Shown here one piece after another: positions 38,448-46,174 of a DNA stretch of 64,000 nucleotides. How positions within the stretch are numbered: the stretch's first letter is position 1; each line of letters opens with the position of its first letter. This DNA comes from Mesorhizobium amorphae (GTDB lineage Bacteria > Pseudomonadota > Alphaproteobacteria > Rhizobiales > Rhizobiaceae). Both the position numbers and the translations under genes were made by a program. The DNA lies in NCBI RefSeq assembly GCF_014843845.1, contig NZ_JHQS01000008.1, positions 160,732-224,731 on the forward strand, given 5' to 3'. The notes under the pieces were generated by a model. The model was not told the origin of the DNA. It was given only the letters and a program-made list of their open reading frames with translations, and did not search any database.

Positions 38448-39302
38448 TCAATCGCGCAGCAATTCGTTGATCGAAGTCTTGGAGCGGGTCTTGGCGTCGA
38501 CGCGCTTGACGATGACGGCGCAGTAGAGGCCGGGCCCGGGCTCGTTGTTCGGAAAAGCCTTGCCCGGCAGCGATCCGGCGACGACCACCGAATTGGGCGG
38601 CACTTCGCCATAGAAGACCTCGCCGGTGGCGCGGTCGACGATCTTGGTCGACTGGCCGATGAACACGCCCATGCCGAGCACCGAGCCTTCACGCACGATG
38701 CAGCCCTCGACCACTTCCGAACGCGCGCCGATGAAGCAATTGTCCTCGATGATGGTCGGGCCGGCCTGCATCGGCTCCAGCACGCCGCCGATGCCGACGC
38801 CGCCCGACAGATGCACGTTCTTGCCGATCTGGGCGCAGGAGCCGACCGAGGCCCAGGTGTCGACCATGGTGCCTGAGTCGACATAGGCGCCGACATTGAC
38901 GAAGGACGGCATCAGCACCGCGCCCGGCGCGACATAGGCGGAGCGGCGCACGATCGACGACGGGACGGCCCGGAAGCCGGCCTTTTCGAAGTCGACGGCA
39001 CTCCAGCCGTCGAACTTCGACGGCACCTTGTCCCACCACACCGCTTCGCCCGGACCACCCTTGATGATCTCCATCGGGTTGAGCCGGAACGACAGCAGCA
39101 CCGCTTTCTTCAGCCACTGGTTGACGTGCCACTTGCCGTCGGCCTGGCGCTCGGCGACGCGAGCGGTGCCGCGGTCGAGCAGGTCGAGCGCCGACTGGAT
39201 GGCGTCGCGCGTTTCGCCCCGGGTCGCGGTCGAAATCGTGTCGCGCTCCTCGAAGGCCTTCTCGATGGTCTCTTCGAGGCTCGCCAGATCAGTCTTCGAC
39301 AT
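38448..39302 (-). CDS. dapD: Tetrahydrodipicolinate N-succinyltransferase
   Basis: A 284-aa left-handed beta-helix enzyme that succinylates tetrahydrodipicolinate in lysine and diaminopimelate synthesis. The N-terminal helical part ([18 protein letters not shown]), the acyl-acceptor region ([20 protein letters not shown]) and the hexapeptide repeats ([16 protein letters not shown]) are all present. Its product is used by later steps ending in dapE, encoded downstream. It is divergent from the LOG gene; an inverted repeat lies in the shared promoter region. Confidence 0.97.
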   Translation of the reverse strand: MSKTDLASLEETIEKAFEERDTISTATRGETRDAIQSALDLLDRGTARVAERQADGKWHVNQWLKKAVLLSFRLNPMEIIKGGPGEAVWWDKVPSKFDGWSAVDFEKAGFRAVPSSIVRRSAYVAPGAVLMPSFVNVGAYVDSGTMVDTWASVGSCAQIGKNVHLSGGVGIGGVLEPMQAGPTIIEDNCFIGARSEVVEGCIVREGSVLGMGVFIGQSTKIVDRATGEVFYGEVPPNSVVVAGSLPGKAFPNNEPGPGLYCAVIVKRVDAKTRSKTSINELLRD

Positions 39303-39314
39303 GATTTCGCTCCG

Positions 39315-39379
39315 TTACCAAGCTGTTAAGGGGCAGCGCCTTAACCTGTTTTGAAAGTCGCGCGGACCCTATGTTAAGG
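39315..39379. promoter_or_regulatory. GTTAAGG inverted repeat between dapD and LOG gene
   Basis: GTTAAGG (39325-39331) and CCTTAAC (39339-39345) form a perfect 7-base inverted repeat, and a third GTTAAGG stands at 39373-39379. TTAC-N7-TTAA (39315-39329) is one base off the TTAA-N7-TTAA pattern bound by CtrA in alphaproteobacteria. The site could serve both divergent genes. Confidence 0.45.
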
Positions 39380-39396
39380 CTTATTGGGGGTCAATC

Positions 39397-40287
39397 GTGA
39401 GTGCGCCATGGGACGGCGCAAGTGAATTATTGGGACGGGTAGAGCAAATGACGCCAATGGAAAAGGCGGGGTGGACGCCGCTGCCGCATTCGGACGAGGA
39501 TCTGGAGCGCGCAAAGAGCGTGCCGGACACGCCGCAGACGCGCGCCGACACCTACCGTCTGGCCTGGAACGACCCCGAGTTCATGACACGGCGCGAATTG
39601 CGCGCGGTGCGGCTGCAGCTCGAGCTTCTGAAGCCGGAGATGATCCTCGCCGAACGCGGCATCCGTTCGACCGTGATCCTGTTCGGCGGCGCGCGCATTC
39701 CCGAGCCCGGCGGCGAAGCCTGGGCGGCGAAGAACGAGACCCAGAAGAAGAACCTCGAGCTGAACAGCCGCTATTACGAGGAGGCGCGCAAGTTCGCCCG
39801 CCTCTGCTCGCAGCAGTCGGCCACCTCCTACTACCGAGAATTCGTCGTCGTCACCGGCGGCGGGCCTGGCGTCATGGAAGCCGGCAACCGCGGCGCCGAC
39901 GATGTCGGCGCTCCGTCGATCGGCCTCAACATCGTGCTGCCGCACGAGCAGGCGCCGAACGCCTATGTGACGCCCGAGCTCTGCTTCAACTTCCACTATT
40001 TCGCCCTCCGCAAGATGCATTTCGTCATGCGCGCCAAGGCGGTCGCGGTATTCCCCGGCGGCTTCGGCACGATGGACGAATTCTTCGAGACGCTGACGCT
40101 GATCCAGACCGGGCGCATGGAGCGCGTGCCGGTGATCCTGTTCGGCAAGTCCTTCTGGCAAAAGGCGATCGATCTCGATTTCCTGGCCGAACAGGGCACG
40201 ATCACGCCCGGCGACCAGGACATCATCGATTTCGTTGACACCGCCGACGAGGCCTGGGGCATTATCAGCCGCTTCTACAATCTCTGA
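39397..40287 (+). CDS. LOG family protein (TIGR00730-like)
   Basis: A 296-aa lysine-decarboxylase-like Rossmann protein. Signature motifs are VVTGGGPGVMEAGNRGA and PGGFGTMDEFFE (the PGGxGTxxE motif). LOG proteins cut nucleoside 5'-monophosphates to free base and ribose 5-phosphate, including cytokinin precursors; cytokinin release is therefore possible but unproved. The start is GTG 39397 with GGGGG about 7 bases upstream; an ATG 17 codons later is an alternative. The N-terminal about 90 residues are longer than in plant-type LOG. Confidence 0.9.
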   Translation: MSAPWDGASELLGRVEQMTPMEKAGWTPLPHSDEDLERAKSVPDTPQTRADTYRLAWNDPEFMTRRELRAVRLQLELLKPEMILAERGIRSTVILFGGARIPEPGGEAWAAKNETQKKNLELNSRYYEEARKFARLCSQQSATSYYREFVVVTGGGPGVMEAGNRGADDVGAPSIGLNIVLPHEQAPNAYVTPELCFNFHYFALRKMHFVMRAKAVAVFPGGFGTMDEFFETLTLIQTGRMERVPVILFGKSFWQKAIDLDFLAEQGTITPGDQDIIDFVDTADEAWGIISRFYNL

Positions 40288-40305
40288 GCGTAGCTGGCCC
40301 GCGTC

Positions 40306-41013
40306 TCAGGCGGGCACTTCGACGATCGCCGTGAGAAAACTGGCTAGATCGTCGGTGACGAAATCGACGTCGTCCTCGTTGGCCGGGTCGCGTTCCCAGA
40401 TCTCCGAGAAGGTCGGTTCGAAATTGCGCGGCACCACCAGCACCGTAGTCATGCCGAGCGATTTCGGCACGGCCAGATTGCGGGCAAGGTCCTCGAACAT
40501 CACCGCATTGTGGCCGGTGACGGCGTGCAGCTCGGCAAACCGCTCATAGGTCTGGCGTGCCGGCTTGGGGTTCAGCCCGGCCGCGACGATGTCGAAGATG
40601 GCGTCGAAATGCTCGAGTATGCCGAGTTGGCGCGCGGTGCGTTCGGCATGCCTGCGATCGCCATTGGTGAAGATGAACTTGCGCCCGGGCAACTGGCGGA
40701 TGGCGGCTCCGAGGACCGGATCGGGCACCAGCCACGAATAGTCGATGTCATGGACCTTTTCGAGAAAATCGTCGGGGTCGATGCCGTGGCGCGTCATCAG
40801 GCCGTTCAGCGTCGTGCCATACTCTAGGTAGAGTTCCTTCTGCAGCTTGCGCGCCTCGTCGCGCGGCAGCGTCAGCAGCTCTCCGACATAGGCGGTCATC
40901 TTCACGTCGATCTGCGCAAACAGGTTCGAATGGTGCGGATAGAGCGTGTTGTCGAGATCGAACACCCAGTCGGTGACATGGGCGAAGCGTGCGGGGTCAG
41001 GCAGCGTGGTCAT
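40306..41013 (-). CDS. HAD-family pyrimidine 5'-nucleotidase
   Basis: A 235-aa HAD phosphatase. Motif I is DLDNTLYP (nucleophile and acid/base Asp), motif II FTNGDRRHAERT, motif III the K in LNPKPARQTY, and motif IV FEDLARNL. It matches the pyrimidine 5'-nucleotidase/SDT1-like subgroup with a four-helix cap (KMTAYVGELLTLPRDEARKL). In rhizobia such a gene commonly lies between argB and dapD, as it does here apart from inserted genes. It is convergent with the LOG gene. Confidence 0.9.
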   Translation of the reverse strand: MTTLPDPARFAHVTDWVFDLDNTLYPHHSNLFAQIDVKMTAYVGELLTLPRDEARKLQKELYLEYGTTLNGLMTRHGIDPDDFLEKVHDIDYSWLVPDPVLGAAIRQLPGRKFIFTNGDRRHAERTARQLGILEHFDAIFDIVAAGLNPKPARQTYERFAELHAVTGHNAVMFEDLARNLAVPKSLGMTTVLVVPRNFEPTFSEIWERDPANEDDVDFVTDDLASFLTAIVEVPA

Positions 41014-41163
41014 GCCTCCTTATGGCACGCTGGTCAGGTGCTTATCCACAACTTATGCGCGTCGAAAGATGTGAAAGTGGGGCCTCGTTTCAAATTTTAA
41101 GCATCGCCGAAAGGTGGTCTTCAGGGCTTGCTGGGCACACAAGCGGTTCTGTGGGAGCCAGCG

Positions 41164-41925
41164 ATGAATCGCCTAATTCTGAAATCCGCCGCCGTCGCTT
41201 TCGGCTCGGTAGCAGTCTCGCTTTTGTTGACGCTGATCATCGTCCCCGCACTGGGCTTCCCGATCAGCCGCACGATCTGGCTGACCTCCACAGTCTGCCC
41301 ACTGGCCCTTGCCTGGATCGCCAGTGCAACCACCTTCTGGCAGAGCGAGAGGTTGAAAAGCGCGCATCGCGAACTCGCCCGGGCACACGCCCAGCTTGCC
41401 GCCGCGCACCGGCGCCTCTCGGAAAAGGCCAGCCGCGACGACATGACCGGCATGCTCAACCGCGAGAGCTTCTTTGCTGCGCTCGACGGCTCGCGGCGCA
41501 AATCCGATCGCGGCGCGCTGCTGATCATCGATGCCGACCACTTCAAGAAGATCAATGACAGCTTCGGTCATCTGACCGGCGACGACGCGCTGCTCTTGAT
41601 CGCCGCCGCCATCGAACGCGGCGTGCGCAGCGGCGACGTGCTCGGCCGCATCGGCGGCGAGGAATTCGCCGCCTTCCTGACCGGCGCCACCGAACAGGAG
41701 GCCAAACGCGTCGCCGAGCGCATCCGCCGGGAGGTCGAACTGATCCGCTTCCGTCCCGTCGACGAGCGGACGGTTCCGCTGACAGTCAGCATCGGCGGCA
41801 CCACCTGCGGCGAAGGCATCGGCGTGTCCGACCTGATGCGCGCCGCCGACCGCCGGCTCTACGAGGCCAAGCATCGTGGCCGCAATCTCGCGATCCTCGA
41901 CCGCGATGTCCCGGAAGCCGCCTGA
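41164..41925 (+). CDS. Membrane diguanylate cyclase with I-site
   Basis: A 253-aa GGDEF protein that makes cyclic di-GMP. Two N-terminal membrane helices (about 10-30 and 37-57) with almost no periplasmic loop lead through a short coiled coil (ERLKSAHRELARAHAQLAAAH) into the GGDEF domain. The active site is GGEEF (164-168) and the inhibitory I-site is RSGD (155-158), five residues before it, so product inhibition is expected. ATG 41164 follows the GGGAGCCAGCG ribosome-binding region; it is preferred over an ATG 36 bases earlier. Confidence 0.92.
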   Translation: MNRLILKSAAVAFGSVAVSLLLTLIIVPALGFPISRTIWLTSTVCPLALAWIASATTFWQSERLKSAHRELARAHAQLAAAHRRLSEKASRDDMTGMLNRESFFAALDGSRRKSDRGALLIIDADHFKKINDSFGHLTGDDALLLIAAAIERGVRSGDVLGRIGGEEFAAFLTGATEQEAKRVAERIRREVELIRFRPVDERTVPLTVSIGGTTCGEGIGVSDLMRAADRRLYEAKHRGRNLAILDRDVPEAA

Positions 41926-42113
41926 GGCCCACAGCGCATCAGTGCCTCTACCGGCGATCCGAAAATCCTAACCTTGTTTGTACTCAACCAGCCCGGTTAC
42001 CCGGTTGTAGCAGGTCTTCCGGCGAGGTTGGCACGAAACTGGCTTTTCCTGACGGGCGTGTGCCGTTCAGGGAATGCCATGCGTGGATCGAAGCCCCCAT
42101 CGAAAGACGTGCC

Positions 42114-42287
42114 ATGACCTTCTTCACCGGGAATTTCTTCACCAGAAAAATGCCGCGCCGCATGATCGTGCAGATGCTCATCGCACTGCCGGCATTGTCG
42201 CTGTTCCGCAACCAGGCTGCCGTCGTCGACCCCGACGAGATCGTCGAGGTCAATGGCTGGATCCTCAAGCGGAGCGACGTCGCATGA
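42114..42287 (+). CDS. 57-aa twin-arginine-like partner of GMC oxidoreductase
   Basis: A 57-aa protein with basic residues TRKMPRRMIVQ followed by a hydrophobic stretch MLIALPALSLF and a polar end DPDEIVEVNGWILKRSDVA. The PRR plus hydrophobic run resembles a short Tat-type signal, although it is not a full S/T-RRxFLK consensus. Its stop overlaps the ATG of the GMC gene (ATGA, 42284-42287). The GMC enzyme has no signal of its own. In gluconate and fructose dehydrogenases a small Tat-bearing subunit carries the flavin subunit across the membrane; this may be a minimal analogue (inference). An ATG at 42060 would add 18 residues. Confidence 0.6.
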   Translation: MTFFTGNFFTRKMPRRMIVQMLIALPALSLFRNQAAVVDPDEIVEVNGWILKRSDVA

Positions 42288-43723
42288 TTTTCGACAGTTA
42301 CGAGGCCTTTCGCGCGGCCAACTTTACGGCCAAGGTCTGCATCCTCGGTTCCGGTCCCGCCGGCACGACGATCGCCAGAAAGCTTGGCGCCGCGGGCATT
42401 CCGGTTGTCGTGCTGGAGGCGGGCTCGCGCGAGTTCAGCGACGAGTCACAGGATTTCTATCGCGGCACCACGGTAGGCGATCCCTATTTCGACCTCGACA
42501 TCACGCGGCTGCGCTTCATGGGCGGCTCCTCGAACCATTGGGCCGGCTGGTGCCGCGTGCTCGACAGCCAAGATTTCGAGCCCAAGGCCTGGACGCCGGA
42601 CACCGGCTGGCCGATCAGCCGTGCCGATATCGAGCCCTATCTGCCTGAGGTGCACGACATCCTCGAGCTCCCCGACTTCCGGCCGGATGTGCCGATTTCG
42701 GACGACATCCGCTGGATACAGCTGATCAAGAGTCCGGCTGTACGCTTTGGCGAAAAATTCGCCGACGAACTGGACGCGAGCAGGAACATCGCCGTGGTGC
42801 TCAACACCTATGCCACCGAGCTCGCCGGCGACGGCAAGCGGGTGACCGACGCCAGGCTGTGGTCGAACGGCCAGGACGCCGGCGCCTTCAGTGCCGATTA
42901 TTTCATCACCTGCACCGGCGGGCTGGAGAATTCGCGGCTGCTTCTGTGGTCGAACCAGCGCTCGAATGGCGGCGTCGTGCCGAACGCCACCGCGCTCGGC
43001 CGTTACTGGATGGAGCACCCGACCTTCGAGGGCGGCAATGCCATCCTCGCCGACTACGGCGAGTTCGAGGTCGATGCCGACAACGAGGCCTTCTTCTCGC
43101 CGACGCTGGCCGCGATGGAACGGCTGCAGATCATGAATTTCGGTATCAGGCTGATCGAAACGCCCTATCCCCATGTCAAGCGACTGATCGCCGACCTTGC
43201 CTGCACGGCGCCTGACATGGCCGAATGGATGTCCTCCAGGCTCAGCCAGAACCTGCGCTGCGCCGCCCAGCTCTATGTCGCCTGGGAACAGGCGCCTCTG
43301 GCCTCGAACCAGATCGAACTGTCGAAGACCGATATCGACCATGCCGGCGTGCCGCGCATCGAACTGCATTGGAAAAAGTCGGAACTGGAACGCCGCACCT
43401 TGCTGGAGGGGTTGAGACTGTTCGGCACGACGCTGGCTCAGAAGAATCTCGGCCGCGTTCGCATCGCCGACTGGATCGGCAATGGCGGGGACTATCCGAC
43501 CAACGAGGAAACCGCCGGCCATCATCATATGGGCGGCACGCGCATGGGAACGGATGTGACTAGAAGCGTCGTCGACGCCAACTGCAAGGTCCATGGCATG
43601 GACAATCTCTATGTCGGCGGCTCTTCGGTGTTCTGCACGTCAGGCGAGTGCAACCCGACGACGACCATCACCGCACTGGCCTGCCGGTTGGGTGACCACC
43701 TTAGTAAGGTGATCGCCGTCTAG
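42284..43723 (+). CDS. GMC-family FAD oxidoreductase
   Basis: A 479-aa flavoprotein of the glucose-methanol-choline oxidoreductase superfamily. The FAD loop is GSGPAG (22-27) followed by VVVLEAGS. MGGSSNHWAGWC contacts the flavin. The C-terminus has GHHHMGGTRMGTD and GECNPTTTITALACRLGDHL, with the catalytic His/Asn pair. It belongs to the bacterial group that oxidises sugars or other alcohols with an external electron acceptor. It is coupled to the upstream 57-aa gene by a 4-bp overlap. A family A stem-loop begins at the base after its stop codon. Confidence 0.9.
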   Translation: MIFDSYEAFRAANFTAKVCILGSGPAGTTIARKLGAAGIPVVVLEAGSREFSDESQDFYRGTTVGDPYFDLDITRLRFMGGSSNHWAGWCRVLDSQDFEPKAWTPDTGWPISRADIEPYLPEVHDILELPDFRPDVPISDDIRWIQLIKSPAVRFGEKFADELDASRNIAVVLNTYATELAGDGKRVTDARLWSNGQDAGAFSADYFITCTGGLENSRLLLWSNQRSNGGVVPNATALGRYWMEHPTFEGGNAILADYGEFEVDADNEAFFSPTLAAMERLQIMNFGIRLIETPYPHVKRLIADLACTAPDMAEWMSSRLSQNLRCAAQLYVAWEQAPLASNQIELSKTDIDHAGVPRIELHWKKSELERRTLLEGLRLFGTTLAQKNLGRVRIADWIGNGGDYPTNEETAGHHHMGGTRMGTDVTRSVVDANCKVHGMDNLYVGGSSVFCTSGECNPTTTITALACRLGDHLSKVIAV

Positions 43724-43769
43724 CGCAATTCCAGGAAAAGTGCGCAGCGGTTTTCCGTCCGGAATTGCG
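43724..43769 (+). repeat. Stem-loop repeat, family A, copy 2
   Basis: Perfect outer arms CGCAATTCC (43724-43732) / GGAATTGCG (43761-43769), inner arms GGAAAA / TTTTCC and loop GTGCGCAGCGG. It begins on the base after the GMC stop codon. It is the best-preserved copy in the window together with the one at 57095. Confidence 0.9.
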
Positions 43770-43785
43770 TACTTGGAGCGGGCCC

Positions 43786-43831
43786 AAAAAAACAGGCGGC
43801 GCCGGCACCCGGGAAGGCGGCCGGCGCTGCC
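43786..43831 (-). terminator. Rho-independent terminator of the 55-aa membrane gene
   Basis: On the minus strand GGCAGCGCCGGC (43831-43820) pairs with GCCGGCGCCGCC (43806-43795) with one G-T pair, followed by TG and seven T (43792-43786). It lies about 33 bases past the stop of the gene at 43864. Confidence 0.85.
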
Positions 43832-43863
43832 TTGGGCGCGCCTTTGGGAAGATCGTACTGAGG

Positions 43864-44031
43864 TTAGAAGCCGTACACAGCAATGCGCACCAGCACGGCC
43901 GCGGCGGCCAGCGCCACCAGCAGGATGCCGAGGCCGATGGGCGACCCCCAGCCATACCATTCCATGGCCAGCTTGGCGTATTTGAACTCCTCCTCATGCG
44001 AGAGAGGGGCGCGGTGTTGGATCAAGCTCAT
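43864..44031 (-). CDS. Small single-pass membrane protein (55 aa)
   Basis: Reading from ATG 44031: MSLIQHRAPLSHEEEFKYAK, then LAMEWYGWGSPIG, then one hydrophobic helix (LGILLVALAAAAVLVRIAVYGF). AAGGAG stands 7 bases before the ATG and a strong terminator follows, so it is a real monocistronic gene despite its size. The N-terminus is acidic and aromatic and presumably cytoplasmic. It resembles the small accessory subunits of respiratory complexes in layout, but no specific family is recognised. It is divergent from the MarR gene with a 95-bp gap. Confidence 0.75.
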   Translation of the reverse strand: MSLIQHRAPLSHEEEFKYAKLAMEWYGWGSPIGLGILLVALAAAAVLVRIAVYGF

Positions 44032-44126
44032 CTTTTCACTCCTTGTTGGCGGCGGGTCCTTGCCTTGCGCAAGTCACAGCCGCATATTGATGCAGTCGTC
44101 TTAATGTTAGACAGATTGATAGTTAG

Positions 44127-44609
44127 ATGATCGAAATAAATTCGTCAACCAAAAATCGCGCCGAAATGGCCGAGGCGATCAGCCTCGCCATCATGCGCTG
44201 GCAGGATACGACGCAGGCCTATGACGAGGCGGTGGGCGCAAAGCTTGGGCTGAACGTGGCCGAGCGGCATTGCCTCGGGCTGCTCTATGGCGGCCCGCAA
44301 TCGGCAGGCGCGGTCGCGGTCGCGACGGGCTTGACGCCGGCCGCCGTCACCGCGCTGATCGACCGGCTGGAGGCACGCGGGTTCCTCACTCGCACGCGCA
44401 GCCTGGAAGACAGGCGCAAGGTGGTCATCGAGGCGACAGAGCGCACGCGGGACCTGTCGGCGCGCTATTACGGCGCCATTGCTCAGGAGGGGCAAAAGAT
44501 GATGGCCAGCTTCAGCGATGCCGAACTGGCCGCCATATTGCGTTTCACCACCGCGGCACTCGACCTGCAGCGCGAGCAGCTTGCCCGTCTGAAGACCGAG
44601 ACCGCCTGA
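44127..44609 (+). CDS. MarR-family regulator
   Basis: A 160-aa winged-helix repressor. The recognition region is AVATGLTPAAVTALIDRLEARGFL and the wing is RTRSLEDRRKVVIEAT, the classic MarR D-x-R-x-x motif. Dimerisation helices lie at both ends. The ATG at 44127 has no clear ribosome-binding site; an ATG 13 codons later (MAEAISLAIM) is possible. GTTAGA occurs twice upstream (44106 and 44122), 16 bases apart, as a possible site. It is divergent from the 55-aa membrane gene, a candidate target. Confidence 0.87.
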   Translation: MIEINSSTKNRAEMAEAISLAIMRWQDTTQAYDEAVGAKLGLNVAERHCLGLLYGGPQSAGAVAVATGLTPAAVTALIDRLEARGFLTRTRSLEDRRKVVIEATERTRDLSARYYGAIAQEGQKMMASFSDAELAAILRFTTAALDLQREQLARLKTETA

Positions 44610-44613
44610 GTGG

Positions 44614-45447
44614 TCAGACGGCTGCCGGGTCGAGCGCCGGCTTGCCCTTGCTGCGTCCGACGATGCCGGCCATGTCGGCGGTCTGGAAGGCATCGCGCAG
44701 GACATCGAAGGACGGCAGCACGAAATAGGCGCGCTGGAACTTGTCGATCTCGTAGCCGGTGCGCATTACCGTTTCGAGGTCGAAGGGCACATGATGCGCG
44801 TCCTTGCCCTCGACCGCGAATTGCAGCTCGGTGAAGGATGACATCAGCCCGGCGCCAAAGGCCTTCAGCGGCTGGCCGGCTTCCTGCATCAGCCCGTATT
44901 CGGCGGTGTACCAGTACAGGCGGGTGATCATCTCGTCGCCGCCGAGCGCGATCACGTCCTCGGCGTTCTGGCCATACATCTGCATGAAATCCGCGAAGAC
45001 CGGCTGAGTCAGGATCGGCACATGGCCGAAGAAGTCGTGGAACATGTCCGGCTCGACAATGTAGTCGAGCTCATCTCGCGTCCTGAGCCAGTTGGTCACC
45101 GGGAAGCGGCGGTTGGCGAGATGGTCGAAGAACGGCGCGGCGGGGATCAGCCCCGGCACGGCCACGATTTCCCAGCCGGTGAGCTTGCGCAGCTTTTCGC
45201 TGACCGCATCGAAGTCCGGGATCCTGTCAAGCAGGCCAAGAGCTGCAACACCGTCGAGATAGGAGTGATGGGCGAGCTTCCGCGTCAGCTTCGTCTGGCG
45301 GTCGCACAGCGTGCGCCACACCGCCTGCTCGTCGGCGCTGTAGTCATAGCCCTGCGCCACGGTGAAATCGGCGCGGCAGACCGAATAATCGCCGCGCAGC
45401 CCCTGCGCCGCACATTCCCTTGCATAGTCGGCAACGCTCATTGTCAT
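44614..45447 (-). CDS. phhA: Phenylalanine 4-monooxygenase
   Basis: A 277-aa pterin-dependent, iron-containing hydroxylase converting phenylalanine to tyrosine. The iron ligands are H137 and H142 in FHDFFGHVP and E183 in YWYTAEYG. There is no N-terminal ACT domain, as usual for the bacterial enzyme. The start MTMSVADYAR at 45447 is set by GAGGAG 7 bases upstream. It is divergent from an Lrp-type regulator at 45585 with 137 bp between them, the standard layout for an amino-acid-responsive pair. Confidence 0.95.
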   Translation of the reverse strand: MTMSVADYARECAAQGLRGDYSVCRADFTVAQGYDYSADEQAVWRTLCDRQTKLTRKLAHHSYLDGVAALGLLDRIPDFDAVSEKLRKLTGWEIVAVPGLIPAAPFFDHLANRRFPVTNWLRTRDELDYIVEPDMFHDFFGHVPILTQPVFADFMQMYGQNAEDVIALGGDEMITRLYWYTAEYGLMQEAGQPLKAFGAGLMSSFTELQFAVEGKDAHHVPFDLETVMRTGYEIDKFQRAYFVLPSFDVLRDAFQTADMAGIVGRSKGKPALDPAAV

Positions 45448-45584
45448 GGCTCTTCTCCTCATGAATTCATGGCCAATCGTGGAGCAATTCTAGCCCGAGA
45501 CGGCGAGGCATATCCGCTTTGATGATGGCCTAAACGCAGCATTGGAGGTAAAAGGCGCTATCGGAAAGCTGTTGGAGAGTGAAA

Positions 45585-46061
45585 ATGCCTCAGTTTGACG
45601 AATTCGAAATCAGGATGCTCGACATCCTGCAGCGCGACGGACGCAAGCCGGTGTCGGAGCTCGCCCAGGAAATCGGCCTGTCGACAACGCCTTGCGCGCG
45701 CCGCTTCGAGGCCCTGCAGGACACCGGCGTCATCAAGGGCTTTGCCGCCGTCATCAGCCGTCGCGCCGTCGGCCTGACGGTCGAGGTGTTCATCCAGGTG
45801 CGCCTGGTCAGCCATAGCGACGGCTCGCCGGAAAGCTTCATCGCCGCCGTTCAGCGCATGGACGAGGTGTCCGCCTGCTGGACGATGACCGGCGACCACG
45901 ACTTCCTCCTGCATGTCATGGTGCCGTCGGTTGACGAGCTCAACCACTTCGTCATGCACCGGCTGATGCGGCTTGAGGGCGTGCGCGACGTTCACACCCA
46001 GCTCGTGCTGCAGAACATCAAGGGCCCGGGCCATGTGCCGCTCGCGCATTTGCGCCGATAA
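45585..46061 (+). CDS. Lrp/AsnC-family regulator, likely of phhA
   Basis: A 158-aa feast/famine regulator. The N-terminal helix-turn-helix is DEFEIRMLDILQRDGRKPVSELAQEIGLS with TTPCARRFEALQDTGVI as recognition part; the C-terminal RAM domain (VEVFIQVRLVSHSD, then VSACWTMTGDHDFLLHVMVPS) binds amino acids. ATG 45585 has GGAG 7 bases upstream, better than GTG 45579. Divergence from phhA strongly suggests that it senses an aromatic amino acid and controls that gene. Confidence 0.9.
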   Translation: MPQFDEFEIRMLDILQRDGRKPVSELAQEIGLSTTPCARRFEALQDTGVIKGFAAVISRRAVGLTVEVFIQVRLVSHSDGSPESFIAAVQRMDEVSACWTMTGDHDFLLHVMVPSVDELNHFVMHRLMRLEGVRDVHTQLVLQNIKGPGHVPLAHLRR

Positions 46062-46174
46062 GGTTCCTACTGGCATTTCTGCGGGAAAGCTGCACGCAAA
46101 CTGCGCAAGAGAGCCAACTCGCCATCCAGATCGCCGGGTAGGACACGCGGACCACCGTTGCAAAGGGGTCCGCC

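Noticed and set aside
39397..40287. Lysine decarboxylase as the function of the LOG protein.
   Set aside because: The PGGxGTxxE motif defines LOG-type phosphoribohydrolases; the old decarboxylase label is a family misannotation.
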